A model generated the notes under the pieces. It saw only the letters and a list, made by a program, of their open reading frames with translations, did no database searches and was not told where the DNA came from. From Chloroflexota bacterium (GTDB taxonomy: Bacteria; Chloroflexota; Anaerolineae; Promineifilales; Promineifilaceae), in the NCBI GenBank assembly GCA_022616275.1, contig JAKEFB010000142.1, positions 47,687 through 111,686 of the forward strand: a DNA stretch of 64,000 nt, given 5' to 3'. The position numbers and the translations under genes are program-made. Position 1 is the stretch's first letter. Every line of letters begins with the position of its first letter. Positions 8,877 to 18,363 of the stretch are shown one piece after another.

Positions 8877-8997
8877 AAGTGTCAAGTGCCAGGTGTCAAG
8901 TGCCAGGTGTCACGTGTCAAGTTTGCAAGTAGGCAAGTAATGAAGTAACCCGCAAACTCGCAGACTCGCAAACTCGCAAACTTGCAAACTTGCAGAC
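8877..8997 (+). repeat. Word-repeat spacer (TGTCAAGTGCCAG and CGCAAACT words)
   Basis: First half: near-tandem copies of GTGTCAAGTGCCAG. Second half: near-tandem copies of GCAAACTC/GCAAACTT. CAAGTTTGCAAGT in the first half is the reverse complement of ACTTGCAAACTTG in the second, so a long hairpin can form between the ATPase and permease genes. Confidence 0.75.
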
Positions 8998-11610
8998 ATG
9001 CATACTCAGTCCGCAGTCCCCGAGGTTGCCTTCAGCAACCGGCGTCCTCAGTCCTCCTTCACTCCCCTCTGGCGCACCGCCTGGCGGCGGATTGTCCGCC
9101 GGCCGTTCCAGTACGTCTTGCTCGTCCTGGGGGTGGCCTTGGGGGTGGCCATGATGGTCTCTATTGACCTGGCCAACGGCTCGGCCAGCCGGGCTTTTGC
9201 CCTCTCTACCGACGCCGTCGCCGGCCGGACCACCCACCGCATTGTCGGCGGGCCGGGCGGCCTGGACGAGGCTGTCTACCACCGCCTGCGCACCGAGGTG
9301 GGCTATACGCCGGCCGCGCCGGTAGTCGAGGGCTACCTGCTGGCCCGGGAGCTGGGCAACCAGCCCCTGCGGCTGGTGGGCGTAGACCCCTTTGCCGAGC
9401 CGCCTTTCCGTACCTACTTTGGCGGCCAGGAAGCTGGCCCGGCCGATGGATTGGGCCTCTTCCTGGCCCGGCCCAACACCGTCTTCCTATCGGCCGATCT
9501 GGCCGGCCGCTACGGCCTGGGGCTGGGTGACACGATTACCCTCAGCCGGGCCGGGCAGCGAACGACGGTCCAGGTGGTGGGGCTGCTGCAGCCGGCCGAC
9601 GAGGCCAGCCGCCGGGCGCTGGACAGCCTGGTTTTCGGCGACGTAGCCACGGCCCAGGAAATCCTAGGAATGGCCGGCCGGCTCAGTCATGTGGACCTGA
9701 TTGCCGCCGACGAAGCCGCCCTGGCCCCGCTGGCCGGGATATTGCCGCCGGGTGCCCGCCTGGAGCCGGCCGCGGCCCGCAGCAACGCCCTACAGCAAAT
9801 GACCGCCGCCTTCACCCTGAACCTGACTGCCCTCAGCCTGCTGGCCCTGGTAGTAGGCATGTTTCTCATTTACAACACCGTCACCTTCAGCGTCGTCCAG
9901 CGCCGCCAGCTCTTTGGCATCCTGCGCTGCCTGGGCGTCACCGGCGGCCAGTTGTTTGGCCTGATCCTGGGCGAAGCGGCCGCCCTGGGCCTGGTCGGGG
10001 CGCTGCTGGGCCTGGCGTTGGGGGTTGTCCTCGGCCGGGGCATGGTCCGGCTGGTCACCCAGACTATTAACGATTTCTACTTCGTCGTCAATGTCCAGAG
10101 CGTGACCGTGCCGCCCGGCACGCTGGTCAAGGGGCTGGTCATTGGCCTGGCCGCCGCCCTGCTGGCCTCGGCCGTGCCTGCCTGGGAAGCGATGAGCACC
10201 GCTCCCCAGAGCAGCCTGCGCCGGTCTACGCTGGAAAGTAAGGCGCAGCGGGCCATGCCCTGGTTTGCGCTGATCTTTGCTGTGCTGGCCGCGGCCGGGC
10301 TCTTTTTCCTCTGGCTGCCGGGTGTTAGCCTGGTTTTCGCCTTCGTCGGCCTCCTGGCCGTGCTTATCGCCTGCGCCTTTCTGACCCCTGGCCTGACAGT
10401 AGGGCTCATGGGCCTGCTCACCCCGCCGGCCGGCCGGCTGTTCGGCCCCTTGGGGCGAATGGCCCTCCGCGACATTGTCCGCTCCCTCAGCCGCACGTCG
10501 GTGGCCATTGCCGCCCTGATGGTTGCCGTGGCCGTCATCGTCGGCGTTTCGATCATGATTGGCTCTTTCCGCCAGACGGTGGCCCAGTGGCTCAACAACA
10601 CCCTCCAGGCCGACGTTTACCTCTCGCCACCGGCGCTGACAGCCAGCCGGATTGAGGGCAACCTGGCCCCGGACGTGGTCGCGGCCGCCGCCAACTGGCC
10701 CGGCGTGGCCCAGGCTGTTGCCGCCCGCCACGTCAACGTGCTCGCCCCTGACCTGGGCCGGCCGGTCGAGGTGGTGGCCGTCAGCGGCGACGTGTCCAAC
10801 GGCAACAGGAACTACGCCTGGGTAGACGGCCGGCGCGACGAGTTGTGGCAACGGTTTAGCAATGGTGAAGGTATATTTGTCTCTGAGCCTCTGGTTATCC
10901 GCGACGGGCTGGGGTTGCCACCGCCTCCCCTGAGGCTGATGACCGAGGCCGGGCCACGCTCGTTTCCGGTGTTGGCCGTGTTCTACGACTATTCTTCCGA
11001 CCAGGGCAGCATCCTGATTGACGACACGCTTTTTGCAAAATGGTGGGGCGAAGCGCCGGTGACGACAATGGGCCTGTTTCTGGCCCCCGGGCAAGACGTA
11101 GACCAGGTGGCGGCCGGCCTGCAGGCCCATTTCGGTGGCCGGGAAGACGTGGTTATTCGCTCCAACCAGGCGGTGCGCGGCAACGCCCTGGACATCTTCG
11201 ACCGCACCTTTGCCATTACGGCGGCGCTGCAATTGCTGGCCATCGTGGTCGCCTTTATTGGCGTCCTCAGCGCCTTGATGAGCCTGCAACTGGAACGGAC
11301 GCGGGAGCTGGGCGTGCTGCGGGCCACGGGCCTCACCCGGCAGCAGTTGTGGCAGTTGACGCTGCTGGAAACGGGGCTGATGGGCGGCACGGCCGGGTTG
11401 CTGGCCATGCCCGTCGGCTGGGTTCTGGCCTGGATTCTCATTTACATCATCAACCGCCGCTCGTTTGGCTGGACGCTGCAAATGGACCTGGATCCCGTTT
11501 ACTTCTTGCAGGCCCTGGCTGTGGCCCTGGCGGCGGCGCTGCTGGCCGGCGTTTACCCCGCTCTGCGGCTGGGCAACATGGTCGTTGCCGCCGCCATCCG
11601 GGATGAGTAG
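8998..11610 (+). CDS. FtsX-family ABC transporter permease
   Basis: 870 aa. A first membrane helix near residues 37-58 (YVLLVLGVALGVAMMVSIDL) is followed by a large extracytoplasmic region. Then comes a three-helix FtsX core (about residues 275-390), a further helix pair (about 415-470), a second periplasmic region and a final FtsX core near the C terminus. The two FtsX domains in one chain resemble the DUF214/LolCE-like permeases of large-domain exporters. It pairs with the ATPase upstream and with the AttH-like protein downstream. The first in-frame ATG lies directly at the end of the word-repeat spacer, so the N-terminal 20 or so residues may be spacer-derived. Confidence 0.92.
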   Translation: MHTQSAVPEVAFSNRRPQSSFTPLWRTAWRRIVRRPFQYVLLVLGVALGVAMMVSIDLANGSASRAFALSTDAVAGRTTHRIVGGPGGLDEAVYHRLRTEVGYTPAAPVVEGYLLARELGNQPLRLVGVDPFAEPPFRTYFGGQEAGPADGLGLFLARPNTVFLSADLAGRYGLGLGDTITLSRAGQRTTVQVVGLLQPADEASRRALDSLVFGDVATAQEILGMAGRLSHVDLIAADEAALAPLAGILPPGARLEPAAARSNALQQMTAAFTLNLTALSLLALVVGMFLIYNTVTFSVVQRRQLFGILRCLGVTGGQLFGLILGEAAALGLVGALLGLALGVVLGRGMVRLVTQTINDFYFVVNVQSVTVPPGTLVKGLVIGLAAALLASAVPAWEAMSTAPQSSLRRSTLESKAQRAMPWFALIFAVLAAAGLFFLWLPGVSLVFAFVGLLAVLIACAFLTPGLTVGLMGLLTPPAGRLFGPLGRMALRDIVRSLSRTSVAIAALMVAVAVIVGVSIMIGSFRQTVAQWLNNTLQADVYLSPPALTASRIEGNLAPDVVAAAANWPGVAQAVAARHVNVLAPDLGRPVEVVAVSGDVSNGNRNYAWVDGRRDELWQRFSNGEGIFVSEPLVIRDGLGLPPPPLRLMTEAGPRSFPVLAVFYDYSSDQGSILIDDTLFAKWWGEAPVTTMGLFLAPGQDVDQVAAGLQAHFGGREDVVIRSNQAVRGNALDIFDRTFAITAALQLLAIVVAFIGVLSALMSLQLERTRELGVLRATGLTRQQLWQLTLLETGLMGGTAGLLAMPVGWVLAWILIYIINRRSFGWTLQMDLDPVYFLQALAVALAAALLAGVYPALRLGNMVVAAAIRDE

Positions 11611-11667
11611 TGTGGTTATGTAAAGGTGTGGGTGTGTAGGTGTGTAGTAATGAAGGTACGGCGGTGA

Positions 11668-12888
11668 ATGATGATTAAACGAATGGTAGGCGCGCTGGTG
11701 TTGCTGGCCCTGGCGGCGGCAGCTTATTTCTGGTGGCAATCGGCCGGGGCGGTGACTGGTCAGGCCCAGGCGACGCTCCTGTCCCTGCCAACGCCGGAGA
11801 ATGCGGCCGATCTTGCCCTGGCCGGCTTTGCCCGGGCAATGGAACCGGACACCATCGAGTTCCCTCGCGACCTGGGACCACACAATGACTACCAGACTGA
11901 GTGGTGGTATTACACCGGCAACCTGGCCACGGCCGGCGGCCGGCCCTTCGGCTTTCAACTGACCTTTTTCCGTCTCGCCGTGGCGTCGCCAGGGGACGAA
12001 GCAGGTTGCGCCGGGCCAGATTCGGTAGCCATACCCTCCTGCGCTGCTACCTCAGCCTGGCGCACTAATCAGATTTACCTGGTCCACTTTACGATTAGCG
12101 ACATTGCCGCCGAGAAATTCTATGCCAGCGAACGGTTTAGCCGGGGCGCGGCCGGGCTGGCCGGGGCCCAGGCCGTTCCTTACCGTGTCTGGTTGGAAGA
12201 GTGGTCGGCCAGTGAAGTCGAGCCAGGTGTTGTTCGCCTGGTTGCTGCTACCGAGGAAGTGAGATTGGATATTGCTCTGCGACAAATGCTGCCGCCCATC
12301 CTGCACGGCGACGGCGGTCTCAGCCCCAAAGGACCGGAGCCAGGCAACGCCTCTTATTACTACTCCATCGTCCAGCAGGCCGCCACCGGCACGGTGACTG
12401 TTGGCGACCAGCAATTTGCCGTCACCGGCCGGGCCTGGAAGGACCACGAATACAGTACTTCGGCCCTCAGTCCGGGGGCGGTCGGCTGGGATTGGTTCTC
12501 ACTGCAACTAGACAATGGGGCGGCGCTGATGTTCTTCCAAATCCGCCGCGAGGATGGCGCGTTGGAGCCAATCTCCAGTGGCACTTTTATCCGGCCGGAC
12601 GGGGCAACCGAACCCCTGAGCAGAGAAGATTGGCAATTAGAGGTGCTGGACACCTGGACCAGCCCCACCAGCGGCGCGGAATACCCGGCCGGCTGGCGCA
12701 TTACCATTCCCAGAATTGGGCTGATGCTAGAAGGGCAGCCCCTGATGTCAAACCAGGAACTGAATGTCTCCACCGTTTACTGGGAAGGGGCCTCGGCTTT
12801 TAGCGGCACGCTGGCCGGCCAGGCAGTCAGCGCCCAGGGCTACGTAGAATTGACCGGCTACGCCGAGCCGTTGACCGGCCGGCTCTAA
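11668..12888 (+). CDS. AttH/CrtC-like lipocalin-fold protein, membrane anchored
   Basis: 406 aa. A single N-terminal hydrophobic helix (residues 7-23) suggests export with an uncleaved anchor. The signature FPRDLGPHNDYQTEWWYYTG near residue 65 and FGFQLTFFR after it are diagnostic of the AttH/carotenoid 1,2-hydratase superfamily. A second lipocalin-like half ends with the WRITIPRIGLMLEGQPL region. In several bacteria an attH gene follows the ABC genes attEFG, and the same order (ATPase, FtsX permease, AttH) is seen here. That supports a joint envelope-export role over carotenoid chemistry; no carotenoid gene is nearby. The substrate is unknown. It overlaps the next, convergent gene by four bases. 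Confidence 0.82.
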   Translation: MMIKRMVGALVLLALAAAAYFWWQSAGAVTGQAQATLLSLPTPENAADLALAGFARAMEPDTIEFPRDLGPHNDYQTEWWYYTGNLATAGGRPFGFQLTFFRLAVASPGDEAGCAGPDSVAIPSCAATSAWRTNQIYLVHFTISDIAAEKFYASERFSRGAAGLAGAQAVPYRVWLEEWSASEVEPGVVRLVAATEEVRLDIALRQMLPPILHGDGGLSPKGPEPGNASYYYSIVQQAATGTVTVGDQQFAVTGRAWKDHEYSTSALSPGAVGWDWFSLQLDNGAALMFFQIRREDGALEPISSGTFIRPDGATEPLSREDWQLEVLDTWTSPTSGAEYPAGWRITIPRIGLMLEGQPLMSNQELNVSTVYWEGASAFSGTLAGQAVSAQGYVELTGYAEPLTGRL

Positions 12889-15800
12889 CCCAGGTTGTTC
12901 ATAGCCAGGGCGGCCGCCTGTTCGAGCGTCGTAGCCTGCCCTTCGGCCCAGGCAGTGGCAAACAGTGCAGCGTCGAGCTGGTTTTGAGCCATCGCCAGAA
13001 AGTGGCTGTAATTGCTCAGATCGTTGACTGCCAGGGGCGTCCCAATCGCCTGGCGAAAAGCGTCCACTGCCCCTAATAAGCGGGCCGCTCGCTGGGGCTG
13101 GCCGGTGAAAGCGGCCAGACCGGCCAATCCGATCAGGCAAGAACTCATCCCTTCCGAGTTGCCCATTTCCTGGAACAGGGCCAGGCTCTCCGCAAGAGAA
13201 GTTTTCATCTGTTCGTAATCGCCCAAAAAGCCGGCCATCGTCGCCAGGCGGGCCAGGGAGTAGGCAACGCCCCAGGTGTTGCCGACTGTGCCATAGAGGG
13301 CCAGGCTTTCCTGGTAAAAAGCGGCCGCCCGTTCGTATTGGCCCTGCAGGTGAGCCAGTTCGCCAAGGTTAATGGTTGGGAAGGCCAGTACCCATTTGTC
13401 GTCTACTTCGCGGGCTATTTCCAGGCTTCGCTCAAAGAAGGATTGGGCCACGGCCTGCTCCTGGCGTTCCAGGTAAATGGCCCCCAGGTTACTAAGGAGA
13501 CCGGCCATACACCACCGGTCTTCACTCTCTTCGGCCAGGGCCAGCGCTTCTTCGTACATACTCTGGGCAGCCTTCTCGTCGCCCTGAGATAACATCACCG
13601 CGCCCAGGCCCAGGAGGGCGTAGGCGATGGCGCGTTGATCGTTGGCCGGCCGGCTGATGGCCAGGCTTTGTTCAAGGGCGGCCCGGGCGGCAGCAAAGTC
13701 GCTCTGGAAATAGGCCAGGTAACCGGCCGCGTTCAATGCCTTACAGTGGACGGCGGCCGGCGCTGAAGAGAGTTCTTTTTCGAGAAAGGCTGCTAATTGT
13801 TGCCGTCCTTCGCTGAGCTGGCCACGTAACTCCCAGAAACCCCACAGGGCTCCGGCCAGACGCAGGCCGGACTCTACGCCATCTGGAGCAGCCCTAAACC
13901 ACTGCAGGGCGTTCCTGAGATTACCGTACTCCTCGGCCAGCCGGTCCAGCCACTCTATTTGCCCGGTACTCCTCAAATGTGGTTCGGCGGCCTCGACCAG
14001 GGAGAGATAATAAGCCGCATGTCGCTGCCAGGCTTGCTGGCAGTCCGCGCCGGCCTCCAGCCGTTCCAGGGCATATTCGCGGATCGTCTCCAGCATCGAA
14101 AAACGCGCCCGGCCGTTTCCACCCGCCCCCTGCCGCAGCAAATTCTTGTCCACCAGCGAAGCCAACAGATTTTGGATTTTGGACCCTTCGACTTCACTCA
14201 GGGCAAGTTTTGGATTTTGGATTGAATCTAAAATCGCTTCGGCCGCTTCTGGGGTGAAGCCGCCGACGAAAACGGCCGACCGGGCGAAAACCGCCTTTTC
14301 CGCCTCGTTTAGCAGGTCATAGCTCCAGTCAATGGCCCCGCGCAGCGTCTGCTGGCGGGCCGGCAGGTCGCGCGGGCCGCCGGTGAGCAGCGCCAGCCGG
14401 CTGCTCAGCCTTTCCAGGATGGCCTGGGGCGCTAGAGAGCGGACCCGCGCCGCCGCCAGCTCAATGGCCAGCGGCAGGCCGTCCAGCCGGGCGCAAATCT
14501 CGGCTACCGCCGCGGCGTTCTCGCTGGTCAGGTCAAAGGTGTAACTGGCCGCCCGGGCTCGGGCGACAAAGAGGGCTATGGCCGGATCCTGGGCCAGTGG
14601 TGGAACCGGGTACTCGCACTCGCCGTAGACGGAGAGCAACTCCCGGCTGGTGACCAGTAGCCGGAGGTGAGGAGCGGCGGCCAGCAGGCTGTTCACCTGA
14701 GGGCCGGCGTCCAACACCTGTTCGAAATTATCTAGCACCAGCAACAGGCGCCGCTTGCGCAGGTATTCTTTGAGCGCATCCACCAGGGGCTGGCTGCCAG
14801 ATTCCTTAACGTCCACCGCCTGGGCAATCGTGGGGACGACCAGGTCGGGGTCTTGCAGCGGGGCCAGGGGAACGAGAAAGACGCCATCCGGGTAGCCGCG
14901 TAGTAGCTCGGCCGCAACCTGCAAGCTCAACCGTGTCTTTCCGGCGCCGCCAGGGCCGGTCAGCGTGACCAGGCGAACGTCAACCCGGCGTAACAAGTTG
15001 CACACAGCGGCCACTTCTTCTTCCCGGCCGACGAACGAAGTCTGGGCGGCCGGCAGGTTGTTCGGCGGCGGAGCCACTGCGCCGGTGGCCTGCCCCAGCG
15101 CAGCCAGGAATTCGTCTACTGACTGGTGGCGCTCCTCCGGTTTTTTGGCCATGGCCTTGAGAATGAGTTGCTCCAGGCCAACGGGCACGCCGGCCTGAAA
15201 CTCGCTGGGGGGTGGTGGGGGTTCGACGAGGTGTTTGTGGAGAACGGCCGTCAGCGTCTCGGCCTTAAAGGGCAGCCGCCGGGCGACCAACTCGTACAGG
15301 ACGACGGCCAGGGAATAAATGTCGGCCCGGCCGTCGGCCGGCTGGCCCATAATCTGTTCTGGGGCCATGTAGTCAGGTGTTCCCGTGGCGCTGTCCGGCG
15401 GGGAAAGCTGGTTGCCGGCCAGCATCCTGGCCAGGCCGAAATCGCCCAGGACGACCCGGCCATCGGAATCAAACATGATGTTGGCCGGCTTGACGTCCCG
15501 GTGGATCATACCCCGTTGGTGGGCGTAGCTGAGGGTGTGGCCCAGCCGGCGAACCAGCTCCAGCGCCCTGTCTAAAGACAACCACTGGCCGCGGCCGGCC
15601 AGCTCTGCCAGCCGTTCTTTGAGCGTTGGCCCGTCTATAAATTCCATGACCATATAGGCCATGTCGCCGTCCTGGTCAAAGTCGTGGATCTGGACGATGT
15701 TGGGGTGGCGCAAGGCAGCTACGTAGCGGGCCTCCTGTTGGAAGCGGCGCTGGAAGTCGGGCTCTTTGGCCAGGGATGAGCGGATGAATTTGATAGCTAC

Positions 15801-15923
15801 GTAACGCTCCAGGCTCTCCTGGTAAGCTTTGTAGACCTCGGCCATGCCTCCCTGGCCCAGGCGCTCAACGATGCGATAGCGGCCGCCGATGATCAGGCCG
15901 GGAGTTATCTCTTCAAACGGCAT
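12885..15923 (-). CDS. Ser/Thr protein kinase - STAND (NB-ARC) ATPase - TPR protein
   Basis: 1012 aa. The kinase domain (about 15-275) is intact: glycine loop GQGGMAEVY (24-32), Lys45, HRDVKPAN (141-148), DFG (161-163). Then comes FVGRE and a STAND-type NTPase with Walker A GPGGAGKT (323-330) and Walker B LLLVLDNFEQ (from about 393). After a winged-helix region, TPR-like repeats fill the C-terminal 350 residues. No transmembrane helix is evident, so it should act in the cytoplasm as a ligand-sensing signalling switch. About 19 residues at 567-585 are an in-frame insertion of word-repeat DNA with a REP-like core (LALSEVEG); the paralogue at 23671-27165 lacks them. A sound reading frame argues it is functional. 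Confidence 0.92.
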   Translation of the reverse strand: MPFEEITPGLIIGGRYRIVERLGQGGMAEVYKAYQESLERYVAIKFIRSSLAKEPDFQRRFQQEARYVAALRHPNIVQIHDFDQDGDMAYMVMEFIDGPTLKERLAELAGRGQWLSLDRALELVRRLGHTLSYAHQRGMIHRDVKPANIMFDSDGRVVLGDFGLARMLAGNQLSPPDSATGTPDYMAPEQIMGQPADGRADIYSLAVVLYELVARRLPFKAETLTAVLHKHLVEPPPPPSEFQAGVPVGLEQLILKAMAKKPEERHQSVDEFLAALGQATGAVAPPPNNLPAAQTSFVGREEEVAAVCNLLRRVDVRLVTLTGPGGAGKTRLSLQVAAELLRGYPDGVFLVPLAPLQDPDLVVPTIAQAVDVKESGSQPLVDALKEYLRKRRLLLVLDNFEQVLDAGPQVNSLLAAAPHLRLLVTSRELLSVYGECEYPVPPLAQDPAIALFVARARAASYTFDLTSENAAAVAEICARLDGLPLAIELAAARVRSLAPQAILERLSSRLALLTGGPRDLPARQQTLRGAIDWSYDLLNEAEKAVFARSAVFVGGFTPEAAEAILDSIQNPKLALSEVEGSKIQNLLASLVDKNLLRQGAGGNGRARFSMLETIREYALERLEAGADCQQAWQRHAAYYLSLVEAAEPHLRSTGQIEWLDRLAEEYGNLRNALQWFRAAPDGVESGLRLAGALWGFWELRGQLSEGRQQLAAFLEKELSSAPAAVHCKALNAAGYLAYFQSDFAAARAALEQSLAISRPANDQRAIAYALLGLGAVMLSQGDEKAAQSMYEEALALAEESEDRWCMAGLLSNLGAIYLERQEQAVAQSFFERSLEIAREVDDKWVLAFPTINLGELAHLQGQYERAAAFYQESLALYGTVGNTWGVAYSLARLATMAGFLGDYEQMKTSLAESLALFQEMGNSEGMSSCLIGLAGLAAFTGQPQRAARLLGAVDAFRQAIGTPLAVNDLSNYSHFLAMAQNQLDAALFATAWAEGQATTLEQAAALAMNNLG
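14169..14224. repeat. REP-like palindrome inside word repeat, in frame within the kinase-STAND gene
   Basis: The core CCCTTCGACTTCACTCAGGGC (14184-14204) is an imperfect palindrome. It resembles the CCTTCGAC..GCTCAGGG elements dispersed in many bacterial genomes. It is flanked on both sides by TTTTGGATTTTGGA. The block is a run of whole codons and encodes the IQNPKLALSEVEGSKIQN-type segment on the minus strand. Confidence 0.75.
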
Positions 15924-15993
15924 AGGCCATTTATACGCAAGATACGGAAATTGACCAAAGTTTGTTATACTCTTTGGGTTTGAAGCAAAGATT

Positions 15994-16914
15994 ATGCCTC
16001 GAATACGCGCTTACGCTGTCACCTACCGCCCTGGTACGGCCGCCGATTCGTACGCTACCTTTCGCGTCTTTGAAGAAACGTTTGCCGACCTGAGCCAGCG
16101 CCTGGGCCACGGGCCGACGAGCTGGCCGGACCCCGAGGCGCTGGCCCGCATGTGGGCCGAGCGGGGCTCCCTGTACAACCACCTGGCGGAAACGGCCGAG
16201 GAGTATTGGCTGGCGGAACGAAATGGCCAGGTGGTGGGCTTCGCCCGCTCGATTTTGCGCGGCGACGTGCGCCAATTGACCGAATTTTTTGTCCGGCCGG
16301 GCGAGCAATCGGCCGGGATGGGGCGGGCGTTGTTAAGCCGCGCCTTCCCGGTCGAAGGCGTGGCGCACCGCTCTATTATTGCCTCGCCTGACACCCGCGC
16401 CCTGGCCCTCTATATGAAGTTGGGGGTCTACCCGCGCTTTCCCCTCGGCTATTTCTGGCGCCGGCCGGAGCCGGTGACAGTAGAGACAGACTTGTCCTTC
16501 ATGCCCCTGGCCAACCGGCCGGCGACGCTGGCAATGCTAGGCGAGCTGGACAAAGCCGTGCTTGGCTACCGGCGGGAGATAGATCACACCTGGTTTATCC
16601 GCGACCGGCAGGGCGTCCTCTATAGCCGGGCCGGCCGGCCTGTGGGCTATGGCTACCTGGGTCCACGCAACGGGCCGTTCGCTCTGCTGGACGAGAGAGA
16701 CTTCCCGGCCGTGCTGGCCCACGCCGAAACGGCCGCGGCCGTGGACGGGCACGACCACTTTGGCATCGAAGTGCCGATGATTAACCGGGCGGCCGTGGAC
16801 TACCTGCTGGCACGTGGCTCCCACCTGCACGGCTTCATAGCCCTGTTCATGTGCGACACGCCTTTCGGCCACTTTGAGAGGTACATCGTCACCAGCCCCC
16901 CGTTTTTTTTGTGA
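15994..16914 (+). CDS. GNAT-family N-acetyltransferase
   Basis: 306 aa. The N-terminal half carries an acetyl-CoA binding motif in FVRPGEQSAGMGRALL, near residue 100, following ERNGQVVGFARSI (beta strands 3-4 of the GNAT fold). The C-terminal half looks like a second, degenerate GNAT fold (GRPVGYGYLG, then a Rossmann-like end). The substrate is unknown. It is divergent from the kinase-STAND gene, separated by about 70 bases that include a TATACT -10-like hexamer at 15966. Confidence 0.8.
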   Translation: MPRIRAYAVTYRPGTAADSYATFRVFEETFADLSQRLGHGPTSWPDPEALARMWAERGSLYNHLAETAEEYWLAERNGQVVGFARSILRGDVRQLTEFFVRPGEQSAGMGRALLSRAFPVEGVAHRSIIASPDTRALALYMKLGVYPRFPLGYFWRRPEPVTVETDLSFMPLANRPATLAMLGELDKAVLGYRREIDHTWFIRDRQGVLYSRAGRPVGYGYLGPRNGPFALLDERDFPAVLAHAETAAAVDGHDHFGIEVPMINRAAVDYLLARGSHLHGFIALFMCDTPFGHFERYIVTSPPFFL

Positions 16915-17063
16915 TAAAAAGAAAAGTTGCCCATTTAGGATGTGTATACGGGTAGTCGCCCTATTTGTCGCTGTGGTTTATTTACTGCAACTCTTCCAGT
17001 AAAATCTCTCCAGGATGAGTTGGAATACGGTTTTCAGGGATCATCTCTTACCTCATACTCACT

Positions 17064-18152
17064 CTAACTCTCTCCTCTTTTTCGAACCCGAGCCAGCCGC
17101 AACAGGCCGACGAGCAGGCCGGCCAGGAAGCTAACCGCAATAGCAGCGATAGTCTTTAGCCAGGCCCGGCTGGCGGCCGGTGGAGAATCGGCCGGCGGAG
17201 GCGGGATCGGGGCCAGAGAGACAGCTTCGGGCGGACGGGGCGCTTCCTGTTCCAACGCTTCAATAGCCACGTCCAGGGCCCGGGCATAGGCGGCCGGGAC
17301 AATCTTGGAGCCGTAGCGGTTGGCGTAGACCTGGGTAAACTCGGCGCCAAAGAGGAAAATCTGGGTGGAAAAGTAAAACCAGAGGAGGATGATTACAATG
17401 GAGCCGGCTGCCCCATAAGCCGAGCCGACCGCGCTCTGGCCCAAGTAGAAGCCGATGATCACTTTGCCGATGCTGAACAGCAGCGAGGTAACGGCCGCGC
17501 CAACCCAGACGTCGCGCCAGGCAATCTGGACGGCCGGCAGAATCTTATAAATAATGGCAAAAAAGACAGTAATGACGACGAGGGTCAGGACGAACTCCCC
17601 CGCCCGAATGGCCCACACCGTTGGCAGCGACTCCGGCAGCCGCTCGACGATGAGGGGGCTCAACGCGGCAACTAAGACGCTAACCAGAAGGTAAGCCAGG
17701 AGCAGCGACCCCAGGCCCAGGATCAGGGCAAAAGCCAGCAGGCGACTGCGAATCACCAGCAACACTCCCTGATCACCCTTAAGCTTAACCTCCCAGACCA
17801 GGTTCAGCGATTCCTGGAGCTGGTTAAAGACGTTGGAAGCGCCCCAGAGGATGGTGACCAGGCTGATAATCGTCGCCAGGCGGCTGGCCGACGGGCTGCT
17901 GGCGTTTTGAATCAGTCCCTGGATGGTCTGGGCCACGTCTTCGCCGACAAAATCGCTGATCTGCCCGACAATTTGCCCCCGCGCGGCCTCTGGGCCAAAG
18001 ACTTGCCCGACGATAACGACGACGATAATCAGCAGGGGAGCCAGGGAAAAGAGGGTGTAGTAGGCCAGGGCGGCCGCCAGCCGGGCAGCTCGATCCTCCT
18101 GCCACTTCTTGAACGTGTCTACGAAGAGTGTTAGGATGGCTTTGGCGTTCAT
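17064..18152 (-). CDS. YihY/BrkB family inner-membrane protein
   Basis: 362 aa with six hydrophobic segments. The family hallmarks are all present: DRAARLAAALAYYTLFSLAP near residue 20, ILWGASNVFNQLQESLNLVW near residue 105, and YFSTQIFLFGAEFTQVYANRY near residue 260. The last 60 residues are a proline-rich linker and one more hydrophobic helix, a common variation. The family has no firm biochemical role despite its old name as RNase BN. About 150 bases separate it from the upstream acetyltransferase gene; I see nothing in them. Confidence 0.93.
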   Translation of the reverse strand: MNAKAILTLFVDTFKKWQEDRAARLAAALAYYTLFSLAPLLIIVVVIVGQVFGPEAARGQIVGQISDFVGEDVAQTIQGLIQNASSPSASRLATIISLVTILWGASNVFNQLQESLNLVWEVKLKGDQGVLLVIRSRLLAFALILGLGSLLLAYLLVSVLVAALSPLIVERLPESLPTVWAIRAGEFVLTLVVITVFFAIIYKILPAVQIAWRDVWVGAAVTSLLFSIGKVIIGFYLGQSAVGSAYGAAGSIVIILLWFYFSTQIFLFGAEFTQVYANRYGSKIVPAAYARALDVAIEALEQEAPRPPEAVSLAPIPPPPADSPPAASRAWLKTIAAIAVSFLAGLLVGLLRLARVRKRGES

Positions 18153-18159
18153 TGCTTTA

Positions 18160-18215
18160 AGTTACACAGAGGGCACAGAGGAAGCACAGAGATTCACAGA
18201 GAGTTCTCAGAGTTA
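18160..18215. repeat. Word-repeat spacer (CACAGAG words)
   Basis: Near-tandem copies of CACAGAG with variable 2-5 base spacers, just upstream of the YihY gene. A second word block, TTTGCGCCTTCGCGTC, lies at 18336-18353 before the next gene. Confidence 0.6.
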
Positions 18216-18363
18216 TTTTTCTGGGGCACTTGTGTTTCGTGTGGCTATTACTGACGTTCAGTATAGCACAGAGTGCGGCCGTTGCGCGGCGCGGGCCTTA
18301 GAAAAACACGCCGTGAATGAGATACAAATAATCTTTGCGCCTTCGCGTCTTTGCGTCAAACAA

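Noticed and set aside
8877-8997. Possible CRISPR-like array in repeated words
   Set aside because: Units are 7-14 bases, degenerate and without constant-length spacers; no cas gene is near.
9790-11958. A 722-codon open frame on the minus strand opposite the FtsX-type permease gene
   Set aside because: It is rich in Gln, Gly, His and Arg with no domain, lies wholly opposite a clear permease gene, and is explained by high GC content.
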